DNA from: Phlegmacium glaucopus
Lineage: Eukaryota > Basidiomycota > Agaricomycetes > Agaricales > Cortinariaceae
Direction: 5' to 3'
NCBI GenBank assembly: GCA_015039465.1
Contig: MU130714.1
Coordinates: 62,001-126,000, forward strand
DNA: 64,000 bases
Both the position numbers and the translations under genes were made by a program. Shown one piece after another: positions 1 through 12,372 of this stretch. The notes under the pieces are model-generated. The model had not been told where the DNA came from. It did no database searches and saw only the letters and a program-made list of their open reading frames with translations. How positions within the stretch are numbered: position 1 is the stretch's first letter; each line of letters opens with the position of its first letter.

Positions 1-293
1 CTCATCGCTATTTATTCATACTGTCAACGATCCGTAGTCAACATATCCAATCACGAAAAGGTCTTTTAGAGGGGCAGAGCCAAGTTATAAGCAATGGTAG
101 AGCAAGCGAACTCGACATGGGACCCTATTTAATACCGCAGGTCTAATTCTGTCCAATTTATGACAAGGTGTACTCGTTTTTCGAAGCGCGATAACAGGGT
201 AGTGTGATGATCAATGACTCGTCAAAGGCATAAAAGCCGACCTTATTCCAGCGTCTATCGTTCTATCCCCTTTCTTGCTGCACCCCATTTGCA

Positions 294-3017
294 ATGCGTC
301 GCTTTTCTGCGTTTGGCAAGAGCTCTAGCTCTTCTGGGACATCTTATGTTCACGAAAAGCCAATTGAAGATGAAAACGATTCAAATGCGTCGACCATTCT
401 TCGAGGCGAACCCCTCCCTGTTCCCTCTTTGAAGGTCAAACATGTCGACCACTATTACAGCCGATGGTCCAAGTCATGGAAGTACAGGGTGAGTTGCTAC
501 GGTGACATCATCATGTATGGCGTTCAACTGATGGATTACTCTCGATATCTGCGTAGACCACTAGCTCCAAGTACACAGTTGAGACTATCCCAATCATGCA
601 AAGTAATAGTAATGATGTGTGGAAAGACTTCAGCTTCGTGTAAGCCGGCTCTTCTTTCGTTACTGTGGTTGGATTCCTCGTACTGAGATACTTTTCTGGC
701 TATCAGAATCGTTCGAAAGCTCAACAAGGTGGAGGGCATCGAGCCGACTTTCAAGGTCGTTATCAAGAGCGAGTACATCCTCAAGGCATGTAAAGATGTA
801 ATCGTATCATGGCCTGGCGTTTCTTGGAACTCAGATCCTTTGGAGGTAAGATTTACTCTCGAAGGTTCGAGAGTATCTCTGACTACTCTTGGAACGTTTA
901 GCTCGACCCAGAAGTTTTCATCACTTTCCATCATCTCTTCTTAGAGTATGCCGAGAATCTGCAAGCACAGAAGCGTCGCTCAGAGGAGGACACACACATA
1001 CTTAATTCAGTCAATCTGCTCACCTCAACCATTGCCAGCGATTACTGTGTCACGCTCGCCACCATCAATAGGCTTGTCTCTCACTCTGAAATCACTTTCG
1101 ATCTCATCCATGCAATCTTGATACCTCGTTCCATCATGGTTGCTCGTTGTGTTATCACAGGCCTCCCACGTCTGTTCAGGCTGACCGATTGGAAACGCAC
1201 ATGCATCGATGGAATGTCTGTGTATCAACTTAACATGGAGAGTGTTGATTTGGTCGATCGACCGATGACACATAGTGTAGTGGTTGGAAAGGTACAGACG
1301 GTTGTGTTCCTTAGGTTTGTGAGCGGCACGGTCAAAATCGACAGTTTGGATGCATATCCACTCAAGTACCACCCTGACGAGAAAGGGTTGCGTGAGATGA
1401 TCACCGAACGAGGGAAGAAATGGGTCAGTTTGATCGGAGTTCATCATAAACAATTCGATGGGATCGCAGCAGTGAAATGCGGCAATACCTTATCGAAACA
1501 TAATGTTGGTGTTTCAAGTTTCGTCTACTTTGTTGATGAAATGAACTTATACTTTGTTAGGTTCGGAGCAGGATAATGATTGATCGCGGTAGGCTCTTCT
1601 CATATTTGATTTTCTCACTTATCTCATTGATATTGTTCCAGCTGGTTTTCATCGCCTAAACTCCAATTACCAGCTTCCTACTCCGGTACAACCCAAGATC
1701 GAGAACAATACTAGTACTACACCCCATCGATTTGTACCTGAAGATTATGATAGCTACTCGATGCCACCTCAGCCAGTTCGCATGGCGAGCTCTATCGGTA
1801 CGAAATAACTCGAGAGCCAGATTATTCATTTCTCACTTGGTTTTGGTTATAGTCAATTTCGATATCGTTCGAACTGATACAGCTAACGACACTCCGGACG
1901 TAGAATTGACGGATGATGATTTATTGCTCACTCCAACTGTCGTTTTCGGCTTTAGTCTCAACGATAAAGTTTGGTGTACGTTTTTGACTTTTTATTCCAC
2001 CCTCGAGCATCTTGTTGATATAAGCATTTATTCTTCTTCAGTGGAATTCAATGTCGAGAAGATCCAGGACGTTGAATGGAATGAAGACGCTTTCGATAAT
2101 CTCGTACTGGCCAATGGACATAAATATCTTCTGCAATCCCTCGTCGAAGCTCATCACAAAGAGATTGGATTTGATGATTTCATCAAGGGTAAAGGACAAG
2201 GTCTCGTTGTTAACCTTTTCGGACCCCCAGGTGTTGGTGAGCAGCCTTCATACAAAGCTAAATATTTCCTCAGGGCTCATTTCAGTCTTCCGTTTTGTCA
2301 TTAAGGGAAAACGTTCTCGGCTGAGGCTACGAGTGAGCTCCTTCGTAGGCCTTTGTATGTCGTAGGTGGTGGAGATCTCGGGACGAGAGCTTCAACTTTA
2401 GACCATGCGCTGGAAAGGATCTTTGATGTTGCAACGGCTTGGAAAGCTATTGTCTTAATCGATGAGGTTAAGAACACTTTCTCAATGAAATACTGTTTGC
2501 TGACAATTCGTATCCTTCAGGCTGATGTTTTCCTTGAGCAGAGATCGATGCATGATTTAGAGAGGAACGCTATGGTGGCCGTCTTGTAAGTCGAAACGCT
2601 CAATACGCTATCACAAATTCATGATTTATTCTGATTCTTTTTCCTATTAGTCTCCGTCACGTCGAGTACTACCGCGGCATCCTATTTCTCACCACCAATC
2701 GTGTGAAAACATTTGACGAAGCCTTCCTCTCCCGTATCCACGTTGCGCTCCATTTCCACGAGCTTTCTCACGAATCCAAAGTACAAGTCTGGAAGGCTTT
2801 CATCTCGAAGATCGGTGCTTCTGCTTCAATCACGCCGGAGCAGATTTCCAAGTTGGCGATGAGGGACATTAATGGTCGGCAGATCAAGAATGCGGCGAGG
2901 ACTGCGCAGTCGCTAGCTTTTGGAAAAGGGGAGCAGGTGACATTTGAGCATTTGAATCAGACGCTGGATGTGATGCAGGAGTTTATGCAGGAGTTTGAGA
3001 AGAGGAATGAAGAATGA
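294..3017 (+). CDS. DUF7025-AAA+ ATPase, intron-rich, apparently complete
   Basis: A predicted ATP-driven remodelling protein of the fungal DUF7025/AAA family; the substrate is unknown. The N-terminal half contains the DUF7025-like stretch (EITFDLIHAI, DAYPLKYHPD, WVSLIGVHH). The C-terminal half has Walker A GPPGVG, completed as GKT after an intron that starts at about 2237, Walker B (IVLIDE then ADVFLE, split by an intron), a sensor motif FLTTNR and an AAA lid ending FEKRNEE. I chose the ATG at 294 because it opens a frame that runs into a GTGAGT donor at 489. The next exon, after the acceptor GCGTAG at about 555, continues the same protein. About nine short GT-AG introns are needed. Stop is at 3015-3017, followed by GAAGAATGA repeats. 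No frameshift or nonsense change was seen, unlike everything downstream. Exact splice sites are inferred. Confidence 0.85.
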
Positions 3018-4418
3018 AGAATGAAGAATGAATGTAAGTAGCTGAGGATGTTTGCAAGAATCTTCTTTCTCTTTTTGTATTTGTATCTGTATTCAAATAT
3101 CCAAACTCATGAAAGTGATGAAACCAATGTATTCACTTAACCAATGATTACTATCTGACTTTTGTACTCTGTAGTCTTTGTCTCTTCTCTTAAGTACTCT
3201 GGAGGGTTTTTGGGCCCTGGGGTTACAACCATATTAACCAAAACTTGGCCATTATAATGGACAAGTTTCATTTAATATCTTTTTCAGCTATACAATGTAC
3301 TAATATATTCATTTCACTTGAGTCTTCATAGCTACAACAAGTCTCTTTTATATATAGGGACTAGGAGTTCAGAAAGATAAGAACAAGTAATTGTGTAAAG
3401 GGTATTTATGGACCAGCAACCAACCAGGTTATGCTACACACCAGTATGTACCACTATATACCCTTGTACTGCCATAGTGTGGGTCCCTCAGTTCATAACA
3501 CATTATGATAAATATAATGTTAAAAGCAGTACAGAATGGTATGGATCCTGGATCCCAGTATGTTGGATATATTGTGGGGAAGACAAGCCGGCTACACAAG
3601 GCCATAGTTTCTGATATATTTTCTTTCTTTCTTCTCTCTTTCTTTCTTATCATTCTTTCTTTGTTTTACTTAATTACTAAACCCGGACAATGCATAGGTA
3701 GTTGTAGATTATGGACCAAGTGAGGTGGCCTGCAGCCTCCTTCCCTTTCCATATCATAGACTTTGTGGCACCATTATACTAGGTGGGCCACCATGCCACA
3801 CTTTGATAGTATAAAAAGCTCTTAGAATTACAAACCAAATATTATTATCTTTTACTCGATATTTCTTCTATCTAAGTCTAAAGCTTCTATCCCCTTTGAA
3901 CTCTCATATAATCACTACAGTAAGTAGTGATGGGAAAGCTGGGCTTTGAAGGCTCTAGGGTTACCAAAATTCAGTTCAGTTTAGTTCTTAACCTCCTCAG
4001 CCTGAACAGAACTGAACCATTTACAGGGTTTCTTGAGAATTGACTTCAATTGAGAGTCGGTTCAGTATCCATATTCAGTTTGAATATGAATAATGAATAT
4101 GAGTTTTGATGGATCATTGGCATCTGGGCAATTCCTGGTAATTTACAGTCCCCCAGGGATTCTGAGCAGTCCAAGCAGATCCCAGCAGATTCTGAGTGGA
4201 TCCAAGCATATTCTGAGTGGATCCAAGAAAATAAGACACAAATTGGTTGGGAGAATACTTCTGTTAAGGTTTTGTTGAGGTTTTGTTAAGGTTTTTGTTA
4301 AGGTTGTGTTAAGCTTAGGGAGGTGTTGTGGCGACTATAAGCTTGCACTTGTGTTTGGTGCTGGGCAAATAGACCAGATAACTAGAAGTCGTATATACAG
4401 GTGCAGTTGTTACTATCC
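3018..4418. other. AT-rich intergenic stretch, no gene recognised
   Basis: Only short open frames without recognisable domains are present. A pyrimidine-rich stretch lies at about 3615-3670. The segment around 4060-4150 (GAATATGAATAATGAATATG followed by a GGGCAATTC word) matches, in inverted orientation, the end of the dispersed repeat seen at 10384-10735 and 57885-58425, so it is a fragment of that family. Confidence 0.5.
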
Positions 4419-5066
4419 CACAGGGCCACACAAGGGGGCACCGGGATCAAAAAAAAATACCCGGGGTCGATTTATTTTTTAAGCCAACTTTGGGTGGACT
4501 AACTAACTTATGTAATCAGGCACACATCTATATATGGCAATATGACGTCATCCTATCCTCACCTCCGTGCTCACTTGCCTCCCCTTGCCTCAGAAGACAC
4601 CTCGCAAGCAGTGCAAACCTAATTCTGGGGCTCCAACTCTAGGTATTAGAGGTGATACTAACATCTCAGGTAAGTAATGCAGCACAATCCTACTTGATAA
4701 TGTGGTACTTACCCATTGAGTTTCACAGCCAGACTGATTACATTTGATTGTGCCACTTGATCAACCATCAAGTACCTGGGTGAAGGGATATTCAGTGCAT
4801 TTCAAATTGCCTATAGATACTGGTTGTAAATAGTGTGATCACCCATAAAATATGAATATTACAGTCTTACCTACACCAGACCTATGCTACTAGAGAAACT
4901 CATTTCTGCACATCTTATGCATGTAGTAAGGCCTTAATAGCTTCAAATTGATGTTTTAAACCCTTGTTCTGGTGAAGTCCTTTTTTTTTTTTCAGGGCCT
5001 CCGGCTGGACTAACTAACCAGGTACTGGTCTGGCATTTCGATCCCAGTGCCCCCTTGGGGCCACAG
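4419..5066. mobile_element. Probable non-autonomous DNA element (MITE) with terminal inverted repeats
   Basis: The left end at 4419-4450 contains AAGGGGGCACCGGGATCAAA. The right end at 5036-5066, reverse-complemented, reads AAGGGGGCACTGGGATCGAA, an inverted match with only two differences over about 22 bases. The interior (about 650 bp in all) has no coding potential. The word GGACTAACTAAC also occurs just inside both ends. I could not identify a clear target-site duplication, so the exact ends are approximate. Confidence 0.5.
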
Positions 5067-5564
5067 GTAAGACTGAGGTGATAGGCTCTGAGCAAGCAGG
5101 TATAGATTAAGACCATAGTAGATACAATAGGTTTAAACTAAGGAAGGCCTAGCTGTTGGAATATTTTTAGTGCAAGCTACAACATTTCAATGATGGACCT
5201 GAGTAGATAGCTGGAATATTGACCAATAGCAGTAAAGGCTCATAGATATGTAATTATGCATAGCCACAGTCTGAGTTGTATAAGTAGTAGACTGTTGAGG
5301 GTGGAATCCCTCATTGGTTTGAACCAATACAGTGCATATTCCCCCTCCATCTAAGTGACCACCTGTGTTAGCTCCCTAGTTGGACTGCTGTGCTTCAACC
5401 TGATCCCCAAAATTTCAACACTAGCTAGAGGAGAAGTTCTTATATAGGTAAAGGTAAGGGTACCATAGCAGTCCGCAGTCATTGGTCTGTGCTAGTATAA
5501 TGAGTCAGATATATTGGTAGCAAGTCAGACACAGGGAACTGTAGGGTCGAGGGTAGGGACTAGC

Positions 5565-6137
5565 TGTTAAGTTTAAAACAAAAGGAAGTCACGTCGGAGT
5601 TACTCCGGAACGGAACCGGAACAGTAACCCGGAAAGGACGTTGGCCTCAGTGTGTGTGCTGTGCCGCCCAGCTCCTAAGGTGTCCTGATTTCGGAACGGA
5701 AGAGGACAGTAACAAGTCGGAAGACCTCAGTGACTTAGAGGAAAAACAAGAGGAGGAACTAAGTTGATATTCGAACTGAGGGAAAACATACAAGTTTCGG
5801 GTACTTAAATAAATAAGAGAATAGCAACCGAAATATAAAAGATAAATATAAGTGCTGCGTTCTGCTCCTGGAAAGGTCCTGCATTCTTGGGTGAATAATC
5901 CATGGCGGGTATGATGACTGATGGTGGGAAGGATGATGACAAAGAATAGTGGTAGTGGTGAAGAAGTGGTAACAGGTTTGGAGGATAGACGGAGAAACCG
6001 GAATGACACGGAGAAGTCTCGGAGTTGAACATAAGAAGAGTAGTTCGGGAAATAAGGGAAGGCACTGTATGGAGTATGGACTACCGGAGACAGCTCCAAC
6101 AGAGCTGGACCGGAGTAACGTAAGATGGAATGTAACA
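5565..6137 (+). repeat. Solo LTR (gypsy-like family S), TSD CTAGC
   Basis: A 573-bp unit begins TGTTAAGTTTA and ends GGAATGTAACA. It is flanked by the 5-bp direct repeat CTAGC at 5560-5564 and 6138-6142. A second copy at 60796-61373 shares the same ends and has its own 5-bp duplication, and a third, reversed and broken copy lies at 58426-58664 plus 59604-59661. No internal retroelement sequence is attached, so these are solo LTRs left by LTR-LTR recombination. Confidence 0.85.
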
Positions 6138-6484
6138 CTAGCATGGTCACAACTGGTAGCAACTGGTGTGACAACCGCGGTTCAACCAAATATGGTATGG
6201 TACGGTACGGTTTCCACAGTTCCTGGAACTACCATACTAATTTAGGTAGGCAACTTTGTTGCCCTCATTGTGGACCCAATACTGGACCAATTTCTTTAAT
6301 ATTAGGTGCATTAGAGAGTGTTTGATCAGGACAACACATAAATTGAGAATGAAATGTGAAATAGAATTTCAATGACCATAAACAAGTTAGAGTTGTACAA
6401 ATTTGTGTGAACTACTTCATTTTTCTACATTACTTTGAGTGATGTTGATCAGCAATAATTCTGGAAATTTTGGAGAGGCCAGGG

Positions 6485-9400
6485 TTCAGGGGTGTTTTAA
6501 CCCATGAACCAACAGCCATTCATGATTGGAAGGTCTGAGAACTCATATTATGTTGCATGAAGTTTACTTGGTGACGACCTGTTGAAAATGCATGTTCTGC
6601 ATCCACAGATGTTGCTGTATATATGGTTAGATAAAATAATGAAGATAAAATTAGAAATACCAGGTGCAGAGATGTAGTCCAGTGCCATCTGAGCAACTGA
6701 AGGGCGTGTCTTGAGAGCAGTGGCCCAGTAATTGAGATAACCACCAGCTGCAGTAATGGATTCTTTGGTAGGTGTGGGCTCACTGAGGTAGGTTTCAATA
6801 TGATCATATCCATGTTTCTTCTGTGCTTGATCAGGGTTGGTTGCCCACTTTGAAAACTCCTAGGTGATGTGAGTTAAAGGTAACAATATGATCAAGAGCT
6901 GAAATATACCAATTTCCCTTTGCGACTCTTGTCCTTCTTCTGAACCTGTGAGCTCTCTGGCTGATCCTGGGGTGCATATTTTGACTTCCATGCCTTAACA
7001 ACTATTGTTTTGATCCTCTTGATTTCTGCAGCTGAATATTTCAAATGCTCCTTGAACCATCCTGTTTTGCGATCAGGACACATAACTATGACATTCAAAT
7101 TTGAGAAATGAAAATATAGAGATGATATAAATTACATACCAATTGCAATGATATATATATCACAGTCCTGCAACTGGACTTCCAAACACTATATATATAT
7201 CATAGTCACACAGTAAATCAAGATATTTTTCAATCAACAGAACAGCTGCTTGTGAAGCAATGCGGATAACAGCTGGAGTGGAATGATCAAGACCATTTTC
7301 CTCACTGTCTGTGTCCTGCCCATCTGAATCAGAGTCATCACAACCAGCACTACTTTCCATTGGAGTGTCTTCAATAACCAACACCAATCTGCTGCAAAGT
7401 AGAAGGAGCATAGGAACAGCTTCAACCAAAAGAGGGATATCAGCCAATGACAAAGAGCTCTGTAAGATCTTATGAAAAGCTAAACATCAAGTATTATGTA
7501 ATGCTAAATGAAAACAGGAAACAAAGAACCTACCACTAAAGACTGCCTGAAGACCATCTGCAAGGTCCCATTGATCAACATCTGAGGCAACAGGCTATCA
7601 GTAAGATTTTCTGTCACACCCGCCATCACCTGAACAACTGTCTAGAAATGAGAGATGGGAATAAACACAGTCAAACCCAGAATTCCATTGGCTTGGAACA
7701 CGCCGAGCAAGAGAATCTCCTCACCCCAGCCTCAACTACAATTGTCTACGGAACACTATTCATCGATGTTACCTTCTTCTCATTGTCAGAGTTCTGAAGA
7801 ATCCATAGAATACAATTAGCAATATGCACTAGCAACTCTAATGACAGGATTCTTTAATAGATTAAAAGACAACATAGAAATAAATAAACTCACCTTGGGA
7901 AATAAGTTCAGAGCTAATTCCTCCTCATTCACTGTCATTTCAACCCTCTGTTCTCTCATAAGTTCAATAGCTTGATCATGAATAGACCGAACTGTTGGCT
8001 CATCATGTGCAATTTGCCCTTCATCATCCTGTTCTACCTGGGCATCATACTCTGCCTCCTCAACAGCTGCTATATCATCATCAACAATTGGGTCATCAGA
8101 TGGAATGGGAGTTGTTGATTTCTTGCGCTTGGGTTTCTTGAAGAAAAATGATAAAAATATCTAACCAGACAATATAAATCAAAGTAGCTAGCAGGTAAAA
8201 ATAAAATAAAACTTGCTTTTGCAATAAGATTGATGATATGGGCAAGACAACGAAGCCTTGCATGTGTTCCTCCAAAGTGTGGGATACGAGTTGAGAGAAT
8301 ACTAGCAAGGCGATTACAATTGCTAGCATTGTCCATACATAATCCCAAAATCTATTATATATTAGCAATAGCAAGCATAACTCAGAAATGTCTCTTACCA
8401 ATTTATCCAAACCATAGCGTTTGAGACATTTGGCTGTAACTTCTGCCAAATATTCTCCTGTATGACTACAGGTAAGACTAAAAAAAAATTAGAATAATAT
8501 ATATGTATTAATGAAATACATGCCAAATAAATTCCAAGACTGCATGATTTATTGTACCATTTGCATACCAGATAACAACAAGCCCAAGGTAGGAAGTAAC
8601 AAGGGGACTTGTCCATCCATCAAGTGCAATATGAATAGCAGTACCAAGTGTCTGGGAATATTTCTCAGCATCTTGAAAAAGGAGTGGAGAAATATTAATG
8701 TTACCATAAAATAATTTTATGACAAAGGTTGACATATGGATATATATACTGACAAGGTCATGTTGTACAGTTGTTGGATGAGGTATAGGAGTCCCAGGAT
8801 GAAGCATTCCAACTTCAGTTTGGTAGTTGTCATCAAGAATTGAATTGATTGGGTGGGAATGCTTTGCACAGTGCAAAGCAATAAGAGCACAGTGGGTTTC
8901 AGGGGTATAAGGGATAGATCTGGATGCAGGTTGTTGCTGATAGATACCCTGCTTCTCCTCACACATCCTAACATCCTTCAAAAACTTGGTAGTTCCATCT
9001 CCAGTCTTATTCCGATCACAGCGCAGCGGTTGTTGGTGGTTCTCAGGGTGGGTCTTACAGGTAAATACAAATTCAATCTTTAGAGGCTAGTGAGAGAAGG
9101 GGTCGCATATGCGGTTGACAGTGGTGATATAATGATCATACACATTTGATCGCCAGATTTTTCATGCAGCATCTATGTTCATAATATTAGTACATTGATT
9201 ATATTACCAAGGACAATCACGTACTTATTATATCCTCATCACTTTCATCCCAAACCTCAAGATCTCCTTTCCGATGAAGGCTCTCCTGATTTCCCCCCAC
9301 AGCACGTGCATGATTTACAGGTGACCCCAAAGCACCAGCTGCTGGAGAGGCAGTGATTGGAATGGCATCTGCTTCATAAAAATCAAACTCCTCCTCATCT

Positions 9401-9612
9401 GGAGATGAGGGTTGGGCTGGGATAGGGCATGGATTATATGGAGGCACATGAAACAGTGCTGTGTAATGAATAGGAGTTACAGGGTCTGGGGGAGTAGGAA
9501 CAGCAGCCTGAGCACTGGTATCAGGCTCTGTGGCTGGCTGCAGTTGCTGGTGTTGAGTGGATGGCTGGCCACGATGGCCTCGAGAGCTTCCACCCCTGGT
9601 TTTAGGTGCCAT
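6485..9612 (-). pseudogene. hAT transposase pseudogene
   Basis: Exons on the minus strand read in order. There is a Pro/Gln-rich N-terminus starting at 9612 (MAPKTRGGSS), then a BED-like region around 8990-9180. The catalytic part has ALDGWTSPLVTSYLG near 8600 and CMDNASNCNRLA near 8320. The C-terminal hAT dimerisation segment near 6560-6640 contains TSVDAEHAFSTGR. In-frame stops break it: a TGA after DAA near 9170, a TAG near 9090, and a TGA after NMSSQTFQS near 6520. The order of motifs and the dimerisation signature identify the superfamily. The introns are inferred and the gene is not expected to be functional. Confidence 0.75.
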
Positions 9613-9823
9613 GGTAGCAGGAGCAGAGGGGGGAACAGCTTTTTTACCGCTCAATATGCAGTACAAGGCTTGAGCGCTGAGCACTCCCAATTTAGATTAA
9701 AAATCACACAATGTCATTAATAATGAGCCGGCAGTGCCGGAAAACCATGGAACCATACCGAATGCTACCAGTAACTAAACTATGGTAAATATTATGGAAA
9801 TAACCAGACCGTGCTAGTCCCTG

Positions 9824-10383
9824 GTGTATCAGATGGGATTTGAGGGAGATGCATGTCTTTGTCCATGGTCAATAACACATAATTCTCAAGGGCAGCGGTG
9901 AGCAATGCAAAGCCCAAATATTGCAGGCAGAATTGCACTGGTCTGGCTATCATTTTCACCCATGCTTAATCTTAGTCTACTTAAATTGTGTATTTTGCTT
10001 TCTTTTAGCCTGGTACTTTACACTACAAAGGCTGGAACAGCTGGTGGTGGCCAGTGTAATGTCTGCTCCATGATCCACACAGAGTTACCTTACCTGCTGA
10101 AAAAGCAATGTCATGGCAGGATCAGCAACCTGCTGAAATCAAAAATTTGGCAGGCTGGTAATGCATCACAGGGCCTGCCAAATTGAATGAAATGGTATAG
10201 TAATGTAAGGTATCACCCTAGGTGTGTTTAGCTGAAGAGAGAGCCATATAAATGGCTTGTGCAGCTTCCAGAGGGATTGGAGAAACAGGAAGAGAAAAGC
10301 ACCAACCTCAATAATGTCATAATTCCTTATATAGATATGTGCCTGATTACATAGTCCAGCCAAAATGGTTGAAAAACATAATT
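9824..10383. other. Intergenic, no gene recognised
   Basis: There are short open frames only, with no domain similarity that I can see. The segment separates the hAT right terminus from the dispersed repeat that begins at about 10384. Confidence 0.4.
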
Positions 10384-10735
10384 TGACCCTAGGTTGTATT
10401 TTTTTTTTCATGAACCCCCTTGACAAAGAATTTTAAAATTAAAATATTTTTGATGTCTAAATGATTAATTTGTAAAAAAATATAAATTGTATTCCAATGC
10501 CAATTAAGATTTATGTCACAGCCAGTGTAGCTGTCATATTCCTTGTAGAAGAGGGATAATGAGAGGTATAATACACAATGATAAGATTGACTGATAAGGA
10601 TGTGTAGTCCTGCTGCTCAATTAGGCAACTGACAGAATTGCCCATATGGCAATGATGCCATCAAACTCATATTCATTATTCATATTCAAACCAAATATGA
10701 ATACTGAACAGACTCTGATAAATTTGTCACATACA
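10384..10735. repeat. Dispersed non-coding repeat R1
   Basis: This AT-rich segment (TGTCACAGCCAGTGTAGCTG, GATTGACTGATAAGGATGTG, ATTCATTATTCATATTC) recurs at 58239-58425 in the same orientation and at 57885-58070 in inverted orientation. A fragment of its end occurs at about 4060-4150. It is non-coding and probably a decayed MITE or LTR family; no terminal structure was resolved. Confidence 0.65.
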
Positions 10736-11297
10736 TTTTATTTTTAAGAATTTTGAATGTTGTTGCCCAAATAAGGTAATTTTGGGTTGATTGCCTTACA
10801 TTGCAATTCTTCACACCTATGGTTTAGTTCAGCATCTTCCTGATCCTCTTTGTGGACACCCTCATCTTATTGGGCTCCTGGCTCTGACTGTGATAAAGAA
10901 TATCTATTTTAGGCACCCTGACATATAGTGTATACCTTGATGAGCTGCAGTGATTTCTGGCAATCCATTATGACTTAGCAATCTCAAAATCACTATTACT
11001 AGTGCTTGAAATTCTGGTCTTAAAACTGCAAAAAAACTGTTGACTGGAACAGACGAGGTCTTTACAGTCCCCCACCCTTTCCAATTGGAATCCTTTGGAA
11101 TTCCAAGGACTCCTGAGGATTCCTTGGAATTCCTGGAATTCCAATTGGAAGGATTTAGTACTGTCTCTCACCAGAAAGTCATGTATTTTCGGAATTTCAT
11201 TCCAATCCCATTCCAACAATTCCAAGGATTCCAAGAATTCCAATTGCCAATTTCCTAATTAAGTAATTAATCACCTGATTTGTGGCATATGACAAAT

Positions 11298-11394
11298 AAA
11301 AGAATACCAGTAAGGAGGATTAAACCAAAGACCTTGAGAAAGGTCATGTGACATAATTCCCACACTGCATCAGTGGTCTACTAACTGCACCATC
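11298..11394 (-). ncRNA. tRNA-like pol III unit, left arm of foldback element
   Basis: Read on the minus strand: an A-box-like TGGTGCAGTTAGTAG (about 11380-11394), a B-box-like GGTTTAATCCT (11317-11327), and a TTTT run (11298-11301) at a typical pol III terminator distance. It reads outward, toward the left terminus. The A-to-B spacing is long and no full cloverleaf was derived, so it is tRNA-derived rather than a working tRNA. Confidence 0.45.
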
Positions 11395-12083
11395 ATTGCT
11401 TGTATATATATAAAAACTAATGGTTATATATACCCTTCCCACCTGACTAAATAATATATTCTGGCACTTGCTGAGGGGCTACTACCATGTATTATATACC
11501 AAAATGTTCATAAAAATGAGGGGAATCCATTGGTAATAGAATCGCGATGTGATACGCACTTTTATATGCAGTTATATGCGAAATACTGCAGAATATACAG
11601 TAAAATAATGCGCTCTATGCTTATAAATGAGTCGAACATGACGCACCATATACCGATAGAAGGCTACACTGCTAGGGAATCTAACCATACTATGAGCGTG
11701 GGAATATAAGCCCTTTTTCAATATTAAAACATATAAAATGTGTAAAACACGCACCAGACATGGCGCATGCACGTGATTTATATATATTCTGGACGCTGTT
11801 ATTAGCACGATTCTATCGGTATATTGTGCGTCATGTTCGGCTCATTTATAAGCACAGAGCGCATTATTTTACTGTATATTCTGCAGTATTTCGCATATAA
11901 CTGCATATAAAAGTGCGTATCACATCGCGATTCTATTACCAATGGATTCCCCTCATTTTTATGAACATTTTGGTATATAATACATGGTAGTAGCCCTTCA
12001 GCAAGTGCCAGAATATATTATTTAGTCAGGTGGGAGGGGTATATATAACCATTAGTTTATATATATATATATACAAGCAATGA

Positions 12084-12178
12084 TGGTGCAGTTAGTAGAT
12101 CACTGATGCAGTGTGGGAATTATGTCACATGACCTTTCTCAAGGTCTTTGGTTCAATCCTCCTTACTGGTATTCTTTT
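12084..12178 (+). ncRNA. tRNA-like pol III unit, right arm of foldback element
   Basis: This is the inverted partner of the left-arm unit. The A-box-like TGGTGCAGTTAGTAG is at 12084-12098, the B box GGTTCAATCCT at 12150-12160, and a TTTT run at 12175-12178. The B box is closer to consensus than in the left arm. It reads outward, toward the right terminus. Confidence 0.5.
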
Positions 12179-12372
12179 ATTTGTCATATGCTACAAGTCA
12201 GGTGATTAATTACTTAATTAGGAAGTTGGCAATTGGAATCCTTGGAATTCCTTGGAAGCATTTGGAAACATTTGGAATTCCTTGGAAACAGTTGGAATGA
12301 AATTGGAAATAATCTTGGAAACAATTGGAATTACTTGGAAAGGGTGGGGGACTGTAAAGTATTGGAACAGAC

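Larger units (their letters stand above)
5554..9823 (-). mobile_element. Degenerate hAT transposon, interrupted by a solo LTR
   Basis: The left terminus reads TAGGGACTAGC and continues after the inserted solo LTR as ATGGTCAC. The right terminus, reverse-complemented, reads CAGGGACTAGCACGGTC, so the two form an imperfect inverted repeat. A second inverted block, GGTATGGTNC-type, lies further in at about 6190-6215 and 9750-9775. The minus-strand interior encodes a broken hAT transposase. The LTR at 5565-6137 sits inside the left terminal repeat. No matching 8-bp target duplication was recognised, so both boundaries are inferred from the inverted repeats. Confidence 0.6.
11055..12364. mobile_element. 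Foldback (giant-palindrome) element sharing ends with the 42-kb CxC5/CxC6 transposon, TSD GAACAGAC
   Basis: Two arms of about 600 bp (11055-11660 and 11805-12364) are near-perfect inverted copies around a spacer of about 150 bp. The left end is GAGGTCTTTACAG then TCCCCCACCC, and the right end is its counterpart ending CTGTAAAGTATTG. An 8-bp direct repeat, GAACAGAC, flanks it (11047-11054 and 12365-12372). Each arm carries a terminal array of TTGGAATTCC words and, further in, a tRNA-like unit. There is no coding capacity. Identical asymmetric ends and 8-bp TSD length with the element at 42148-48279 indicate mobilisation by that transposase family. Confidence 0.8.

Noticed and set aside
5647..6189. 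180-residue minus-strand frame in the first LTR
   Set aside because: It lies entirely in a solo LTR, is not conserved as a frame in the second copy (60970-61546 differs in frame and stops), and has no domain.
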